Assembly (NCBI GenBank): GCA_001898385.1
Contig: MKTT01000062.1
Coordinates: forward strand, 56,587 to 120,586
Direction: 5' to 3'
Origin: Planctomycetales bacterium 71-10
GTDB taxonomy: Bacteria; Planctomycetota; Planctomycetia; Isosphaerales; Isosphaeraceae
DNA: 64,000 bases
Below are positions 33,847 through 43,145 of this stretch, piece by piece. The notes below the pieces were generated by a model that worked only from the letters and a program-made list of their open reading frames with translations, ran no database searches and had not been told where the DNA came from. How positions within the stretch are numbered: position 1 is the first letter of the stretch; each line of letters starts with the position of its first letter. The translations under genes were made by a program, and so were the position numbers.

Positions 33847-35037
33847 TCAGTCCGCCGACGTCGGCCGCGCCACGAACCGGATGCAGACCGGCTTCGGGAT
33901 CGAGACCGGCTCGCCCTGGCGCGTCAGCCCGCCCGTCTCCGGGTCGACCTTGAAGACGACGATCGAGTCCGAATCCTGGTTCTCCGCCAGCACCCAGCCG
34001 CCGGTCGGGTCGATCACGAAGTTGCGGGGGTTCTTGCCCCCCGTCGGGACGTGGCCGGCCGGCGTCAGCTTCCCCGTCGCCGGATCGATCCGGAAGATCG
34101 CCAGGCTGTCGTGGCCCCGGTTGGAGCCGTACGCGAACTTGCCCGAGGGATGCACGACCACCTCGGCGCAGTAGCTCACGCCGTCGAAGTCGGCCGGCAG
34201 GGTGGAGACCGTCTGGATCTCCTTCAACTCCCCCTTCGCCGCGTCGTACTCGAAGACGATCACGGTGTTCTTCAGCTCGGTGATGACGTAGGCGTACTTG
34301 CCGGAGGGGTGCCAGGCCAGGTGCCTCGGGCCGGACCCGGGGGCGACGCTCACGCCCGGCGGGTCGTGCGGCGTCAGCGCGCCGGCGGCGGCGTCGACGT
34401 CGTAGACCAAAACCCGGTCGATCCCCAGGTCGGCCACGATCACCCGCTTGCCCGTCGGGTCGAAGTTCGCGGAGTGCGCGAACGGGGCCGTCTGGCGGTT
34501 CGGGTCGACGCTCTTGCCCTGGTGCTTGATGTACGCCGACGCCGGCCGCAGCGAGCCGTCGGGCTCGACCGGCAGGCCGACGACGCTGCCGCCGGTGTAG
34601 TTCGCCGCCACCACCAGCTTGCCCGTCGGGTCCACGGCCAGGTGGCATGGGATGGCGCCCTTCGACGATTGCACGTCCAGCGGCTTCAGCTCGCCCGCCT
34701 TCGCGTCGAGCGCGAACGCCGAGATCGAGCCGGCCTTCTCGCCGTGGAACTCGCCCACCTCGTTGGTCGCGTAGAGCGACTTCCCGGACGGGTGGACCGC
34801 CAGGAACGACGGATCCGCCGCCTTCGCCGCCGCGACCTTGTTCGTCAGCGAGCCCGTCGCCGGGTCGAACTCCAGGCGGTAGATCCCCTCGCTGGGCGAC
34901 TCCTTCGAGTTCGTGTAGGTTCCGACGAAGGCCCAGTATTTGTCCGCAGCCGCGGCGTCGCCCTGCATCATGATCCCGCCCGCCAGCCCCAGGCACGCGG
35001 ACGCGAACGCCCGCCGCGAAGTCGTCCCGATCCCCAT
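33847..35037 (-). CDS. Exported lactonase-type seven-bladed propeller protein
   Basis: 396 codons. GGGGAGGG sits 9 bases before the ATG. A Tat-like signal (TTSRRAFASACLGLAGG) leads the protein out of the cytoplasm. The rest is the YbhE/6-phosphogluconolactonase propeller: YWAFVGTYTNSKESPSEGIY, GPRHLAWHPSGKYAYV, HPSGKFAYGSNRGHDSLAIF, NPRNFVIDPTGGWVLAENQD. The cytoplasmic enzyme opens 6-phosphogluconolactone; an exported relative probably acts on other lactones or is a muconate-type lactonising enzyme. Family certain, substrate not. Confidence 0.85.
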   Translation of the reverse strand: MGIGTTSRRAFASACLGLAGGIMMQGDAAAADKYWAFVGTYTNSKESPSEGIYRLEFDPATGSLTNKVAAAKAADPSFLAVHPSGKSLYATNEVGEFHGEKAGSISAFALDAKAGELKPLDVQSSKGAIPCHLAVDPTGKLVVAANYTGGSVVGLPVEPDGSLRPASAYIKHQGKSVDPNRQTAPFAHSANFDPTGKRVIVADLGIDRVLVYDVDAAAGALTPHDPPGVSVAPGSGPRHLAWHPSGKYAYVITELKNTVIVFEYDAAKGELKEIQTVSTLPADFDGVSYCAEVVVHPSGKFAYGSNRGHDSLAIFRIDPATGKLTPAGHVPTGGKNPRNFVIDPTGGWVLAENQDSDSIVVFKVDPETGGLTRQGEPVSIPKPVCIRFVARPTSAD

Positions 35038-35289
35038 CGCCGTCGCCCTCCCCTAACATCGCCCGTCGCGAATCCGGCCGTCGTCGAATCACCCGACGTT
35101 ATCACAGCCCCCGGGGGGAGCCAAGGGGCCGGGCTGTGTTCCGAAATCGTCGTATCGCGTGACGCCTTGTATCCCGTATGCGGGATTCAGGGGCGGGTTC
35201 CTTGCGACCCGCTCCGGGGCCTGTTCCGATGGGGGGCGACGGACGGAGCCCGTCGCCCCGCCCAAACGCCCCGCAACGAGGGTCCTTCC

Positions 35290-37380
35290 ATGCTCTCCCG
35301 CTCCAGACTCCCGGCCGTCTTCCTAGCCGCCCTCCTGATCCCGGCCGCCCGCGCCGAGGACCCGAAGCCGATCACCGTCGAGACGCTCCTCGGCAAGCTG
35401 GCCGACCCCTCGTGGCTGGCCGAGCCGCCGAGGCCCGGCGAGCGGTCGTTCCAGTTCTCCAGCTACGACCGCGCGACCCGCCTGGTCGACGGCAAGATCG
35501 TCGAGCCGTTCGCCAACAACGACCGCGGGCACTACCTCCGCGTGGAGGGCGAGGGCGACCGCCGCGAATGGGTCCTGGCCGACGCGACGGGCCCCGGGTA
35601 CGTCTCGCGGATCTGGTCGGCCAACCCGGACGGCGAGCTGCGCATCTACATCGACGGCGCGGCCGTGCCGGCGCTCGCCGCCGACTTCGCCGCGATCACC
35701 GACGGCAAGGTCGAGCCCTTCTCCGCCCCCTTCGGCCACGACGCCTCCCGCGGCCGGAACCTGTATTTCCCCTTCCCGTTCGCGAAGTCGATCAAGATCA
35801 CGACCACGAAGGGGGACCAGTATTATCAGGTGAACGTCACCACGTTCGCCCCCGGCACGGCCGTCGAGAGCTACTCGCCCGCCGTGCTCCAGCGGGCCGG
35901 CGGGGCGATCGCGAAGGCGCGGCGGGCCCTGCTGGAGTCGCCCCTGGCGAGGTACGGCGAGGCGCTGCCGACGTCGCAGGCGTTCCGCCTGGAACCCGGC
36001 CGGTCCCGCGAGATCCGCCACGATCCCGCGGGGCCCGGCTCGCTCACGGCGCTGGTGTGCCGGGTCGACCGGTCCGGCCTCGACGACCAGGCCCTGGCCG
36101 AGGTCCTCGCGCGCACGCTCCTGACAATCACGTTCGACGACGCGGCCGAGCCCCAGGTCGCCGTCCCGCTCGGCGACTTCTTCGGCACGGGGCCGGGCGT
36201 GAACCCGTTCCGGACGCTGCTCCAGGAAGTCGACGCCCGGAAGGCCGGCGACGGCGCGGAGATGGTTTCGCGATGGGAGATGCCGTACAGGCGGAACGCC
36301 CGGATCGCCGTCGCGAACCAATCCGGCAGCCCCGTCGACATGGTCGTCCGCTACCAATGGCGCGACGACCCCGCCGCGGCCGACATGCTCACCTTCCACG
36401 CCCGCTGGCTCCAGCGCGACGACGTGCAGACCGTGAAGGGCGCCGGCACGCTCGACTGGCCGGCGCTGCGGGTCTCGGGCGGGGCGGGCCGGTTCGTCGG
36501 GCTCCAGTGCAGCCTCTACAACCCGGTCACGGCCTGGTGGGGCGAGGGGGACGAGAAGGTCTACGTCGACGGCGAGCCGTTCCCCAGCACGTTCGGCACC
36601 GGCACCGAGGACTACTTCGGCTACGCCTGGGGCGACCCCGCGCCGTTCGCGAGCCCGTTCCACGCGCAGACGCGCTGCGACGGCCCCGGCACGAAGGGGA
36701 ACACCAGCCTCCTGCGGCTCCAGACGCTCGACGCGATCCCGTTCGCGGAGTCGCTGGCGTTCGACCTCGAACTCTGGCATTGGGAGGCCGTGAAGGTCCA
36801 GTTCGCGACGCTCGCCTACGCCTATGCGGCCCCCGGCGCGAAGGTCGAGCCGGCCGGCATCCCCGACCTGTCGAAGCGCATCGTCCACCCCCGCCCGCCG
36901 ATCCACCGCGAGCCCGGCGCGATCGAGGCCGAGTCGCTGCGCGTCCGCGGCAAGACCGCCGGCGAGGTCCCGAACCAGGACATGACCCCCTTCGGCGACG
37001 CCTGGTCCGGCGCGCGGCAACTCTTCTGGATCGTCCGCGAGCCCGGCGCGAAGCTGGACCTGGAACTCCCCGTCGCGACGGCCGGCAAGTATGCCCTCTC
37101 GGCCGGCTTCACGAAGGCCGGCGACTACGGCACGGTGCAGTTCACGCTCGACGGCGCGCCGCTCGGGAAGCCGGTCGACCTGTACGCCCCCAACGTCGTC
37201 CACTCCGGCCCCGTCCTGCTGGGCGTGGCCGACCTCGCCGCCGGCCCGAACGCCCTGGGGATCCAGGTCGTCGGCAAGGGCGAGAAGAGCAGCAGCCACC
37301 TCGTCGGCGTCGACTGGATCAAGCTCGTCCCCGCGCCCGCGGGCGACTTCGGTGGGGGGGCCGCGAAGCCCCGTCGCTGA
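35290..37380 (+). CDS. Exported GH172 (DUF2961) glycoside hydrolase
   Basis: 696 residues from the ATG at 35290, with GAGG upstream and a signal peptide (LPAVFLAALLIPAARA). The DUF2961 jelly-roll region includes DATGPGYVSRIWSANPDGEL, then the hallmark acid-rich stretches VTAWWGEGDEKVYVDGE and GTGTEDYFGYAWGDP (about residues 415-445), which hold the catalytic glutamates in GH172. Characterised GH172 enzymes act on alpha-D-arabinofuranosyl or fructofuranosyl links. A C-terminal beta-sandwich (about residues 545-690, ending in SSHLVGVDWIKLVP) may bind sugar. With the GH127-like gene at the window start this hints at arabinan or related furanoside breakdown, although they are 35 kb apart. Confidence 0.85.
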   Translation: MLSRSRLPAVFLAALLIPAARAEDPKPITVETLLGKLADPSWLAEPPRPGERSFQFSSYDRATRLVDGKIVEPFANNDRGHYLRVEGEGDRREWVLADATGPGYVSRIWSANPDGELRIYIDGAAVPALAADFAAITDGKVEPFSAPFGHDASRGRNLYFPFPFAKSIKITTTKGDQYYQVNVTTFAPGTAVESYSPAVLQRAGGAIAKARRALLESPLARYGEALPTSQAFRLEPGRSREIRHDPAGPGSLTALVCRVDRSGLDDQALAEVLARTLLTITFDDAAEPQVAVPLGDFFGTGPGVNPFRTLLQEVDARKAGDGAEMVSRWEMPYRRNARIAVANQSGSPVDMVVRYQWRDDPAAADMLTFHARWLQRDDVQTVKGAGTLDWPALRVSGGAGRFVGLQCSLYNPVTAWWGEGDEKVYVDGEPFPSTFGTGTEDYFGYAWGDPAPFASPFHAQTRCDGPGTKGNTSLLRLQTLDAIPFAESLAFDLELWHWEAVKVQFATLAYAYAAPGAKVEPAGIPDLSKRIVHPRPPIHREPGAIEAESLRVRGKTAGEVPNQDMTPFGDAWSGARQLFWIVREPGAKLDLELPVATAGKYALSAGFTKAGDYGTVQFTLDGAPLGKPVDLYAPNVVHSGPVLLGVADLAAGPNALGIQVVGKGEKSSSHLVGVDWIKLVPAPAGDFGGGAAKPRR

Positions 37381-37396
37381 GGGGGCCGGAGAGGGG

Positions 37397-37424
37397 CGCG
37401 GGCCGGAGCGTGGCCCGGCCCGCG
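37397..37424. terminator. Bidirectional terminator hairpin
   Basis: A perfect 10-bp stem (CGCGGGCCGG / CCGGCCCGCG) with an 8-base loop lies between convergent stops at 37380 and 37430. Confidence 0.55.
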
Positions 37425-37429
37425 ACGCC

Positions 37430-38188
37430 TCACATCCCCGGGTGGCGGACGCCCGCGGCCTCGGCCGCCTTGCCGATCCAGTCCATCATGGGCCGCATGG
37501 CCGCCACGTCCATCCCGCGGATCCGGTCCTCGTTCTCATACATGGCCTTGAGCGACCGGAAGAGGCCCGGGTCGCCGCCGGTGAACGCCGCGATTAGGTC
37601 GAACCATCGGCGCGCGAGGTCGGCCGCGCACGGCTCCTCCGGGCCGACGCCCGCGTCCATCGCCGCCTTCACCTCGGCCTGGAGGTCGGCCCACTGCTCC
37701 GGGCCTCGTCGGATCGCCTCCTCGCCCACCTCCTCCCGGCGTCTCACCAGGTATTCGATCTGCTCCGGCGTGTAGTATTTCTCGAACATGGTCATCCCCT
37801 CGATGGTCGCCAGGAAATCGTCGGCGGAGACGGTCTCCGACCGATCCAGGGCGTCGGACAGTCCGGCGAGGCGCGCCTCCAGCGACTTCAGCTCGGCGAA
37901 CTGGCCGCGCACGCGCTCCAGGTGCAGGCGGACCACCCGGCGCGGGTCGTAGTCCTCGCGCGAGAGGGCCTCGCGGATCTGCCCCAGGCTGAACCCGAGC
38001 GCCTTGAGCGAGAGGATCTGCTGGAGCCTCGCCACGTCCGCGGGGCCGTACAGGCGGTGCCCCGAGCCGTGGGCGGAGCCGGTGCGCCCCGACGGCCGCA
38101 GCAGGCCGGTCTCGTCGTAGTGGTGCAGCGTGCGGACCGTCAGCCCGCAGCGCCCGGCCAGGTCGCCCACCTTCCAGAGCCGCGGCAT
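37430..38188 (-). CDS. MerR-family regulator with TipAS-like ligand domain
   Basis: 252 residues from the ATG at 38188, with GAAGGGAGGGG upstream. Residues 1-75 are the MerR winged helix (WKVGDLAGRCGLTVRTLHHY, then LQQILSLKALGFSLGQIREAL). A coiled-coil dimer helix follows (about 85-125), then a TipAS domain (about 130-250: MFEKYYTPEQIEYLVRRREE), which in TipAL and its relatives binds antibiotics or peptides. Such regulators twist promoters with 19-bp spacers; exactly such a promoter lies 40 bases upstream and reads into this gene. Autoactivation by a bound small molecule is likely; the ligand is unknown. Confidence 0.9.
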   Translation of the reverse strand: MPRLWKVGDLAGRCGLTVRTLHHYDETGLLRPSGRTGSAHGSGHRLYGPADVARLQQILSLKALGFSLGQIREALSREDYDPRRVVRLHLERVRGQFAELKSLEARLAGLSDALDRSETVSADDFLATIEGMTMFEKYYTPEQIEYLVRRREEVGEEAIRRGPEQWADLQAEVKAAMDAGVGPEEPCAADLARRWFDLIAAFTGGDPGLFRSLKAMYENEDRIRGMDVAAMRPMMDWIGKAAEAAGVRHPGM

Positions 38189-38228
38189 CGCCCCCCCTCC
38201 CTTCGCCCGTCCGATCGCCCCGCGGGGC

Positions 38229-38259
38229 ATGATAAGACCTGACGCGGCGTGAGGTTCAA
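38229..38259 (-). promoter_or_regulatory. MerR-type promoter with 19-bp spacer and operator dyad
   Basis: On the minus strand TTGAAC (38259-38254) and TATCAT (38234-38229) are exactly 19 bases apart, the overlong spacer characteristic of MerR-activated promoters. The spacer contains the dyad ACCTCACGC-C-GCGTCAGGT (38255-38237), eight of nine positions symmetric. It reads into the MerR gene, whose ATG is about 40 bases downstream. Confidence 0.8.
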
Positions 38260-38288
38260 GCGACCTCGGGACGATCTCCCGAGGTCGC
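38260..38288. promoter_or_regulatory. Perfect 12-bp inverted repeat next to the MerR promoter
   Basis: GCGACCTCGGGA and TCCCGAGGTCGC are perfect complements with a 5-base spacer, abutting the -35 box of the MerR promoter and lying about 100 bases before the divergent PVC heme gene (38390). It may be a second operator, perhaps for the divergent gene. Confidence 0.5.
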
Positions 38289-38389
38289 CCGCGGGGCGGC
38301 TTCGGCCATTGACGAGGCGCGCCGACGGCCTTAGTCTGCATTTCCCCCGCCGGCGGGTCGCCGGCGTCGCCACGCCGTGGAGCCTTGTC

Positions 38390-41359
38390 ATGATCGCGCG
38401 ACGACTTCCCATCGCCCTCGCGGCGACCGCCCTCCTGCTGTCCGGCGCGGACGACCCGACGCCCTCCCACGCGCCGACGCCGGTCGACCAGGCCCCGTCG
38501 AAGATGACGGTCCCGCCGGGGTTCGTCGTCAAGCCGTTCGCCGCCGAGCCCGACGTCCTCCAGCCGATCGCCTTCACGATCGACCCCCGCGGCCGGCTCT
38601 GGGTCGTCGAGAACTTCTCGTACCCGATCTGGCTGGGCGGCCCCGTCGGCAAGGACCGCGTGGTCATCTTCGAAGACTCCGACGGCGACGGGAAGTTCGA
38701 CAGCCGCAAGGTCTTCTACGAGGGGGGCACGAGCTTCACCGGGATCGAGCTGGGCTTCGGCGGCGTCTGGCTCTGCGCCACGCCGAACCTGCTGTTCATC
38801 CCCGACGCGGACGGCGACGACGCCCCCGACGGCCCGGCGACGGTCGCCCTGGACGGCTGGGACGTCAAGGCCCAGCATAATATGTTCAACGGCCTGAAGT
38901 GGGGCCCGGACGGCTGGCTCTGGGGCTGCAACGGCATCCTCTCCAACTCGCTCGTCGGCCGCCCCGGCGACCCGGCCGAGCGGCGCACGCCCATCAACAC
39001 GGGCGTCTGGCGCTACCACCCCGCCCGCCAGGTCTTCGAGGCCGTCGCCCACGGGACCACCAACCCCTGGGGCCTGGACTTCGACGACCACGGCGAGGCG
39101 TTCATCACCAACTGCGTCATCCCCCACCTGTTCCACGTCGTCCCCGGCGCCCGCTACGACCGGATGTTCGGCGAGGACTTCAACCCGAACACGTACCGCC
39201 GGATCCCCACCTGCGCCGACCACCTCCACTGGGCCGGCGGCCACTGGACCGAGTCGCGCGAGGGGGCCGGCCACGACCGCCACAGCCAGGCCGGCGGCGG
39301 CCACGCCCACGTCGGCGCGATGATCTACCTGGCCGACCAGTGGCCCGAGGTCTACCGCGGCGGCGTCTACACGTTCAACATCCACGGCCACCGCGTCAAC
39401 CACGACCGCCTGGAGCGCAAGGGCTCCAGCTACGTCGCGCATCACGAGCCCGACGTCCTGCGCGTGGACGACGTCTGGTTCCGCGGCCTGGAGCTGAAGT
39501 ACGGCCCCGACGGCGGCGTCTACTTCACCGACTGGGCCGATATCGGCGAGTGCCACGAGAACGACGCCGACGGCTCGCACCGCGAGAACGGCCGCATCTA
39601 CAAGATGACCCACGGCGACGTCAAGCCCGTGAAGGTCGACCTGGCGAAGCTCTCCGACGCCGAGCTGGCCGACCTGCAATCCCACAAGAACGAGTGGTAC
39701 GTCCGCACCGCGCGCCGGCTGCTCCAGGAGCGCAAGGATATCGCGGGGCGCGACATGACCGAGGCCGTCGCGAAGCTGCGGCGGATGCTCGACGAGGGGC
39801 CCGACGCCCCCCGCCGCCTCCGCGCCCTCTGGGCCCTGAACGCGATCGGCCGGCTGGACGCGCCGGGCCTGATCGCCCTGCTGGGCGACCGCGACGAGTC
39901 GGTCCGCGGCTGGGCCGTCCGGCTCCTGGTCGATTCGACGCCCGTCCCGCCCGAGGCCGTCGCGAAGTTCGCCGAGATGGCCGGCCGCGACCCCTCGCCC
40001 CGCGCCCGCCTGGCGCTGGCCTCGGCCCTGCTGCGGCTGCCGGCCTCGTCGGACCGGATCCCCCTGGCGCGGGCGCTGGCCGCCGCCGAGATCGACCCGG
40101 CCGACGAGACGCTCGCCCTGATGACCTGGTACGCCGTCGAGTCGGTCGCGGCGACCTCGCCCGAGTTCGCGGCCGAGGCGCTGCCGTCGGTCAAGCTGCC
40201 GATGCTCCGGAACTTCCTCGCCCGCCGGCTGGTCTCGGCCGACCCGGCGAAGGGCCTCGCCGCCCTGGCCCCGGCGCTCAACTCCGACCGCGACGACCTC
40301 CGCTCCGACGTCCTCGACGGCGTGCTCGACGCCCTGCGGGGCCGCAAGCAGGTCCCCCGGCCGGAGGGCTGGAACGACCTGTACGCCGGCCTCTCGGCGG
40401 TGAAGTCGCCCGCGCTTTTGGACAAGGCCCTGCTCCTGGCCGTGATCCTGGACGAGCCCAAGGCGGTGGAGGCCCTGCGCACGATCCTGCTCGACCCGAA
40501 GGCCGACGCCGGCCGTCGCGCCACGGCCCTGACGACGCTCGCCGAGCGGCGGACGCCCGGCCTGGGCCGCGACCTCCCCGGCCTGCTCGACGACGACGCC
40601 CTCCGCGCCCGCGCCATCCGCGCCATGGCCGCCTTCAACGACCCCGACGCCCCCAGGGTGCTCCTCGACCGCTACGCGAAGCTCGCGCCGGCGGACCGCG
40701 AGGACGTCGTCGCCACGCTCGCGGCCCGGCCGGCCTGGGCCATGGCCCTGCTCGACGCCATCGACCGCGGCGTCGTCCCGCGCCGCGACGTCAGCGTCAC
40801 CATCGCCCGCCAGGTCCAGGCCCTCAACGACGCCGCCCTGACGAAGCGGCTGGAGGCCGTCTGGGGGACAGTGCGGGCCACCTCGGCCGACAAGGCGGCG
40901 CTCATCGGCAAGTACAAGGCGATCCTCGGCTCCGGCAAGCCCGACCCGGCCAACGGCCGCGCCGTCTACCAGCGGACGTGCCACGCCTGCCACAAGCTGT
41001 TCGACGCCGGCGGCGACGTCGGCCCCGAGCTGACCGGCTCCGACCGCGCCAACGCCGACTACATCCTGGAGAACGTCCTGGACCCCAGCGCGACGGTCGC
41101 CTACGAGTACACCGTGACCAACGTGGCCACCTCCGACGGCCGCCTGGTCTCGGGCATCCTCCGCGGCCAGACCCCCGCCGTCCTCACCGTCCAGACCGCC
41201 AACGAGCGCGTCCTCATCCCGGCGGAAGACGTCGAGGACGTGAAGCGTTCCAACGTCTCCATGATGCCCGAGGGCCAGCTCGAAACCCTCTCCGAGCAGG
41301 AGGTCCGCGACCTCTTCTCCTACCTGGCCTCCCCGGGGCAGGTCGACGCGCCGAAGTAA
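38390..41359 (+). CDS. PVC-type heme-binding protein (second copy)
   Basis: 989 residues from the ATG at 38390, signal peptide about 1-20 (RRLPIALAATALLLSGADD). The propeller begins VPPGFVVKPFAAEPDVLQPI and includes TADGFHW-like His-rich stretches (DHLHWAGGHWTESREG, HDRHSQAGGGHAH). HEAT-like repeats fill about residues 450-840. The cytochrome domain has CHACH at 864-868 and GGDVGPELTGSDR, and ends with DVEDVKRSNVSMMPEG as usual. The architecture is that of the 8401 gene, but sequence similarity is moderate. It is divergent from the MerR gene, so the regulator could also act on it. Confidence 0.9.
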   Translation: MIARRLPIALAATALLLSGADDPTPSHAPTPVDQAPSKMTVPPGFVVKPFAAEPDVLQPIAFTIDPRGRLWVVENFSYPIWLGGPVGKDRVVIFEDSDGDGKFDSRKVFYEGGTSFTGIELGFGGVWLCATPNLLFIPDADGDDAPDGPATVALDGWDVKAQHNMFNGLKWGPDGWLWGCNGILSNSLVGRPGDPAERRTPINTGVWRYHPARQVFEAVAHGTTNPWGLDFDDHGEAFITNCVIPHLFHVVPGARYDRMFGEDFNPNTYRRIPTCADHLHWAGGHWTESREGAGHDRHSQAGGGHAHVGAMIYLADQWPEVYRGGVYTFNIHGHRVNHDRLERKGSSYVAHHEPDVLRVDDVWFRGLELKYGPDGGVYFTDWADIGECHENDADGSHRENGRIYKMTHGDVKPVKVDLAKLSDAELADLQSHKNEWYVRTARRLLQERKDIAGRDMTEAVAKLRRMLDEGPDAPRRLRALWALNAIGRLDAPGLIALLGDRDESVRGWAVRLLVDSTPVPPEAVAKFAEMAGRDPSPRARLALASALLRLPASSDRIPLARALAAAEIDPADETLALMTWYAVESVAATSPEFAAEALPSVKLPMLRNFLARRLVSADPAKGLAALAPALNSDRDDLRSDVLDGVLDALRGRKQVPRPEGWNDLYAGLSAVKSPALLDKALLLAVILDEPKAVEALRTILLDPKADAGRRATALTTLAERRTPGLGRDLPGLLDDDALRARAIRAMAAFNDPDAPRVLLDRYAKLAPADREDVVATLAARPAWAMALLDAIDRGVVPRRDVSVTIARQVQALNDAALTKRLEAVWGTVRATSADKAALIGKYKAILGSGKPDPANGRAVYQRTCHACHKLFDAGGDVGPELTGSDRANADYILENVLDPSATVAYEYTVTNVATSDGRLVSGILRGQTPAVLTVQTANERVLIPAEDVEDVKRSNVSMMPEGQLETLSEQEVRDLFSYLASPGQVDAPK

Positions 41360-41483
41360 CCCCGACCCGACCCGGCCGGCTCGCCGCCCCGCTCCGCCAA
41401 CCGGCGCGACGGCCGAACCTGGCCGGCCGGCGGCGGGTCCGGGTATCCTCGGGAGGGGGAGCGAACCGAGGGGAGGGGGGCCG

Positions 41484-42188
41484 ATGGCGGTCTTGGCGTC
41501 GATCCAGGTGGGGCGGCCTCGGGAGATCGGGACGGAGGGGGCGGCCGACCCGATGGACCGGCCGTGGGTCAGCGGGTTCCTCAAGGACCCCGTCGCCGGT
41601 CCGGTCGCGCTCGGGGCGACGAACCTCGACGGCGACGGCCAGGCCGACCTGGTGCACCACGGGGGCGCCGACAAGGCGGTCTGCTGCTACCCGGCTTCGC
41701 ACTACCCCGGCTGGCGGCTGGAGCTGGGCCTGCCGGAGTTGGCGTTCGGCGCGTTCGGCGAGAACTTCACGATCGACGGCCTGGTCGAGCCCGACGTCGG
41801 CATCGGCGACGTCTTCCGCGTGGGCGGGGCCGTGGTGCAGGTCTCGCAGCCCCGGCAGCCCTGCTGGAAGCTCGCCCGGCGCTGGAAGATCAAGACGCTC
41901 ACGCTGACCGTCCAGGAGTCCGGCCGCACCGGCTGGTACTTCCGCGTCCTGTCGCCGGGCCTCGTCGCGGCCGGCGACGCCGTCGAGTCGATCGAACGCC
42001 CCCACCCCGGCTGGACGATCGCCGAGGCCAACCGGATCATGCATCGCGACAAGGCCGACCGCGACGCCGCCGCCGCCCTGGCCGCCCTCCCCGCCCTCTC
42101 CGCGAGCTGGAAAGCGACGCTGGAGAACCGGATCCGCAAGGGCGTCGAGCCCGACGCGGCGCGGCGGCTGGAGGGGGCGGGGTCGTAG
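41484..42188 (+). CDS. MOSC-domain protein (YiiM-like)
   Basis: 234 codons, cytoplasmic. GAGGGGAGGGG precedes the ATG. The MOSC fold is seen in ADLVHHGGADKAVCCYPASH, AFGAFGENFTIDGLVE and RQPCWKLARRW, whose Cys is the conserved ligand of molybdenum cofactor proteins in the YiiM group. The C-terminal three-helix part (WTIAEANRIMHRDKADR) is the YiiM-specific 3-alpha domain. YiiM reduces N-hydroxylated bases and amidoximes, so a detoxifying role is likely. It is convergent with the SDR gene 15 bases on. Confidence 0.9.
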   Translation: MAVLASIQVGRPREIGTEGAADPMDRPWVSGFLKDPVAGPVALGATNLDGDGQADLVHHGGADKAVCCYPASHYPGWRLELGLPELAFGAFGENFTIDGLVEPDVGIGDVFRVGGAVVQVSQPRQPCWKLARRWKIKTLTLTVQESGRTGWYFRVLSPGLVAAGDAVESIERPHPGWTIAEANRIMHRDKADRDAAAALAALPALSASWKATLENRIRKGVEPDAARRLEGAGS

Positions 42189-42203
42189 ACGCGTGCGATC
42201 ACG

Positions 42204-43145
42204 TCACGCGAGCAGGTCCCGCAGGGCCCCGTCGATCTCCGGGAAGCGGAACGCGAATCCCTCGGCGGCGAGGCGGCTCGACACGACGTAGCGGCCGTAG
42301 AGGGCCAGTTCCGGGTCGGTCCGCATAACCAGCGGGGCCCCCAGCCGGACGAGCCAGGCCGGGGCCGGCAGCCCGACGGGCATGCCGGCGGCGCGTCGGA
42401 GCGCCCGCATGAAGTCGCGCTGGGGGACGGGGCGCGGGGCCGAGGCGATGTACGCCCCATGCATCGCCGGGTCGTCCAGGGCCCGCTCGAACAGGCGGTT
42501 CATGTCGGCCTCGTGGATCCAGCTCATCCCCTGCGTCCCCGAACCGACCACCCCGCCCAGGCCGAGCCGCACCAGCGTCCGCAGGCGCGACAGCGCCCCG
42601 CCCCCCGCGCCGCGCTCGCGGCCGACGACGAAGCTCGTTCGCAGCACGACCCCGCGCTGCGACGGGAGCAGGGCCGCGGCGAACGCCTCCTCCCAAGCCC
42701 GGCCGACCGTCGGGGCGAAGCCGCAGCCGAACGGGGAATCCTCGTCGCAGACGACGCGGGGAGGGTCGCCGTAGATGTGGGCGGTGCTCATCTGGACCCA
42801 GACGGCGGGCGGTGCGTCGACCGAGCGGACGGCCTCGCCCAGCACGCGCGTCGACTCGACGCGGGACCGGAGGATTTCGTCGCGGTTGTCGGGCGTCTTG
42901 ACGCAATCGACGGTCCGGCCGGCCAGGTTCACCAGGCCCGCCGCCCCTTCCAGTTCGCGTCGCCACTCGCCGAGCGTCCGCCCGTCCCAGGCGGCGTGTC
43001 GCCAGGGGCCGTCCGGCTTCGGGCGGCGACGGGAGAGGATGACGACGCGTCGGCCCAGGCCCGCGAGGTAGGTCGCCAGCGAGACGCCCAGGAAGCCGCT
43101 CCCCCCGGCGATCACGACCGGCCCGCGGCCGTCGATCGCGATCAT
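42204..43145 (-). CDS. TIGR01777 family SDR-type epimerase/oxidoreductase
   Basis: 313 codons. The dinucleotide motif is [20 protein letters not shown] (residues about 11-30), followed by [32 protein letters not shown] and [10 protein letters not shown] place it in the TIGR01777 subgroup; [19 protein letters not shown] is its signature C-terminal region. Reaction unknown; TIGR01777 proteins are often called cell-division inhibitor SulA-like, without support. Its ATG overlaps the rsmA stop as ATGA, so it is translated with rsmA. Confidence 0.88.
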   Translation of the reverse strand: MIAIDGRGPVVIAGGSGFLGVSLATYLAGLGRRVVILSRRRPKPDGPWRHAAWDGRTLGEWRRELEGAAGLVNLAGRTVDCVKTPDNRDEILRSRVESTRVLGEAVRSVDAPPAVWVQMSTAHIYGDPPRVVCDEDSPFGCGFAPTVGRAWEEAFAAALLPSQRGVVLRTSFVVGRERGAGGGALSRLRTLVRLGLGGVVGSGTQGMSWIHEADMNRLFERALDDPAMHGAYIASAPRPVPQRDFMRALRRAAGMPVGLPAPAWLVRLGAPLVMRTDPELALYGRYVVSSRLAAEGFAFRFPEIDGALRDLLA

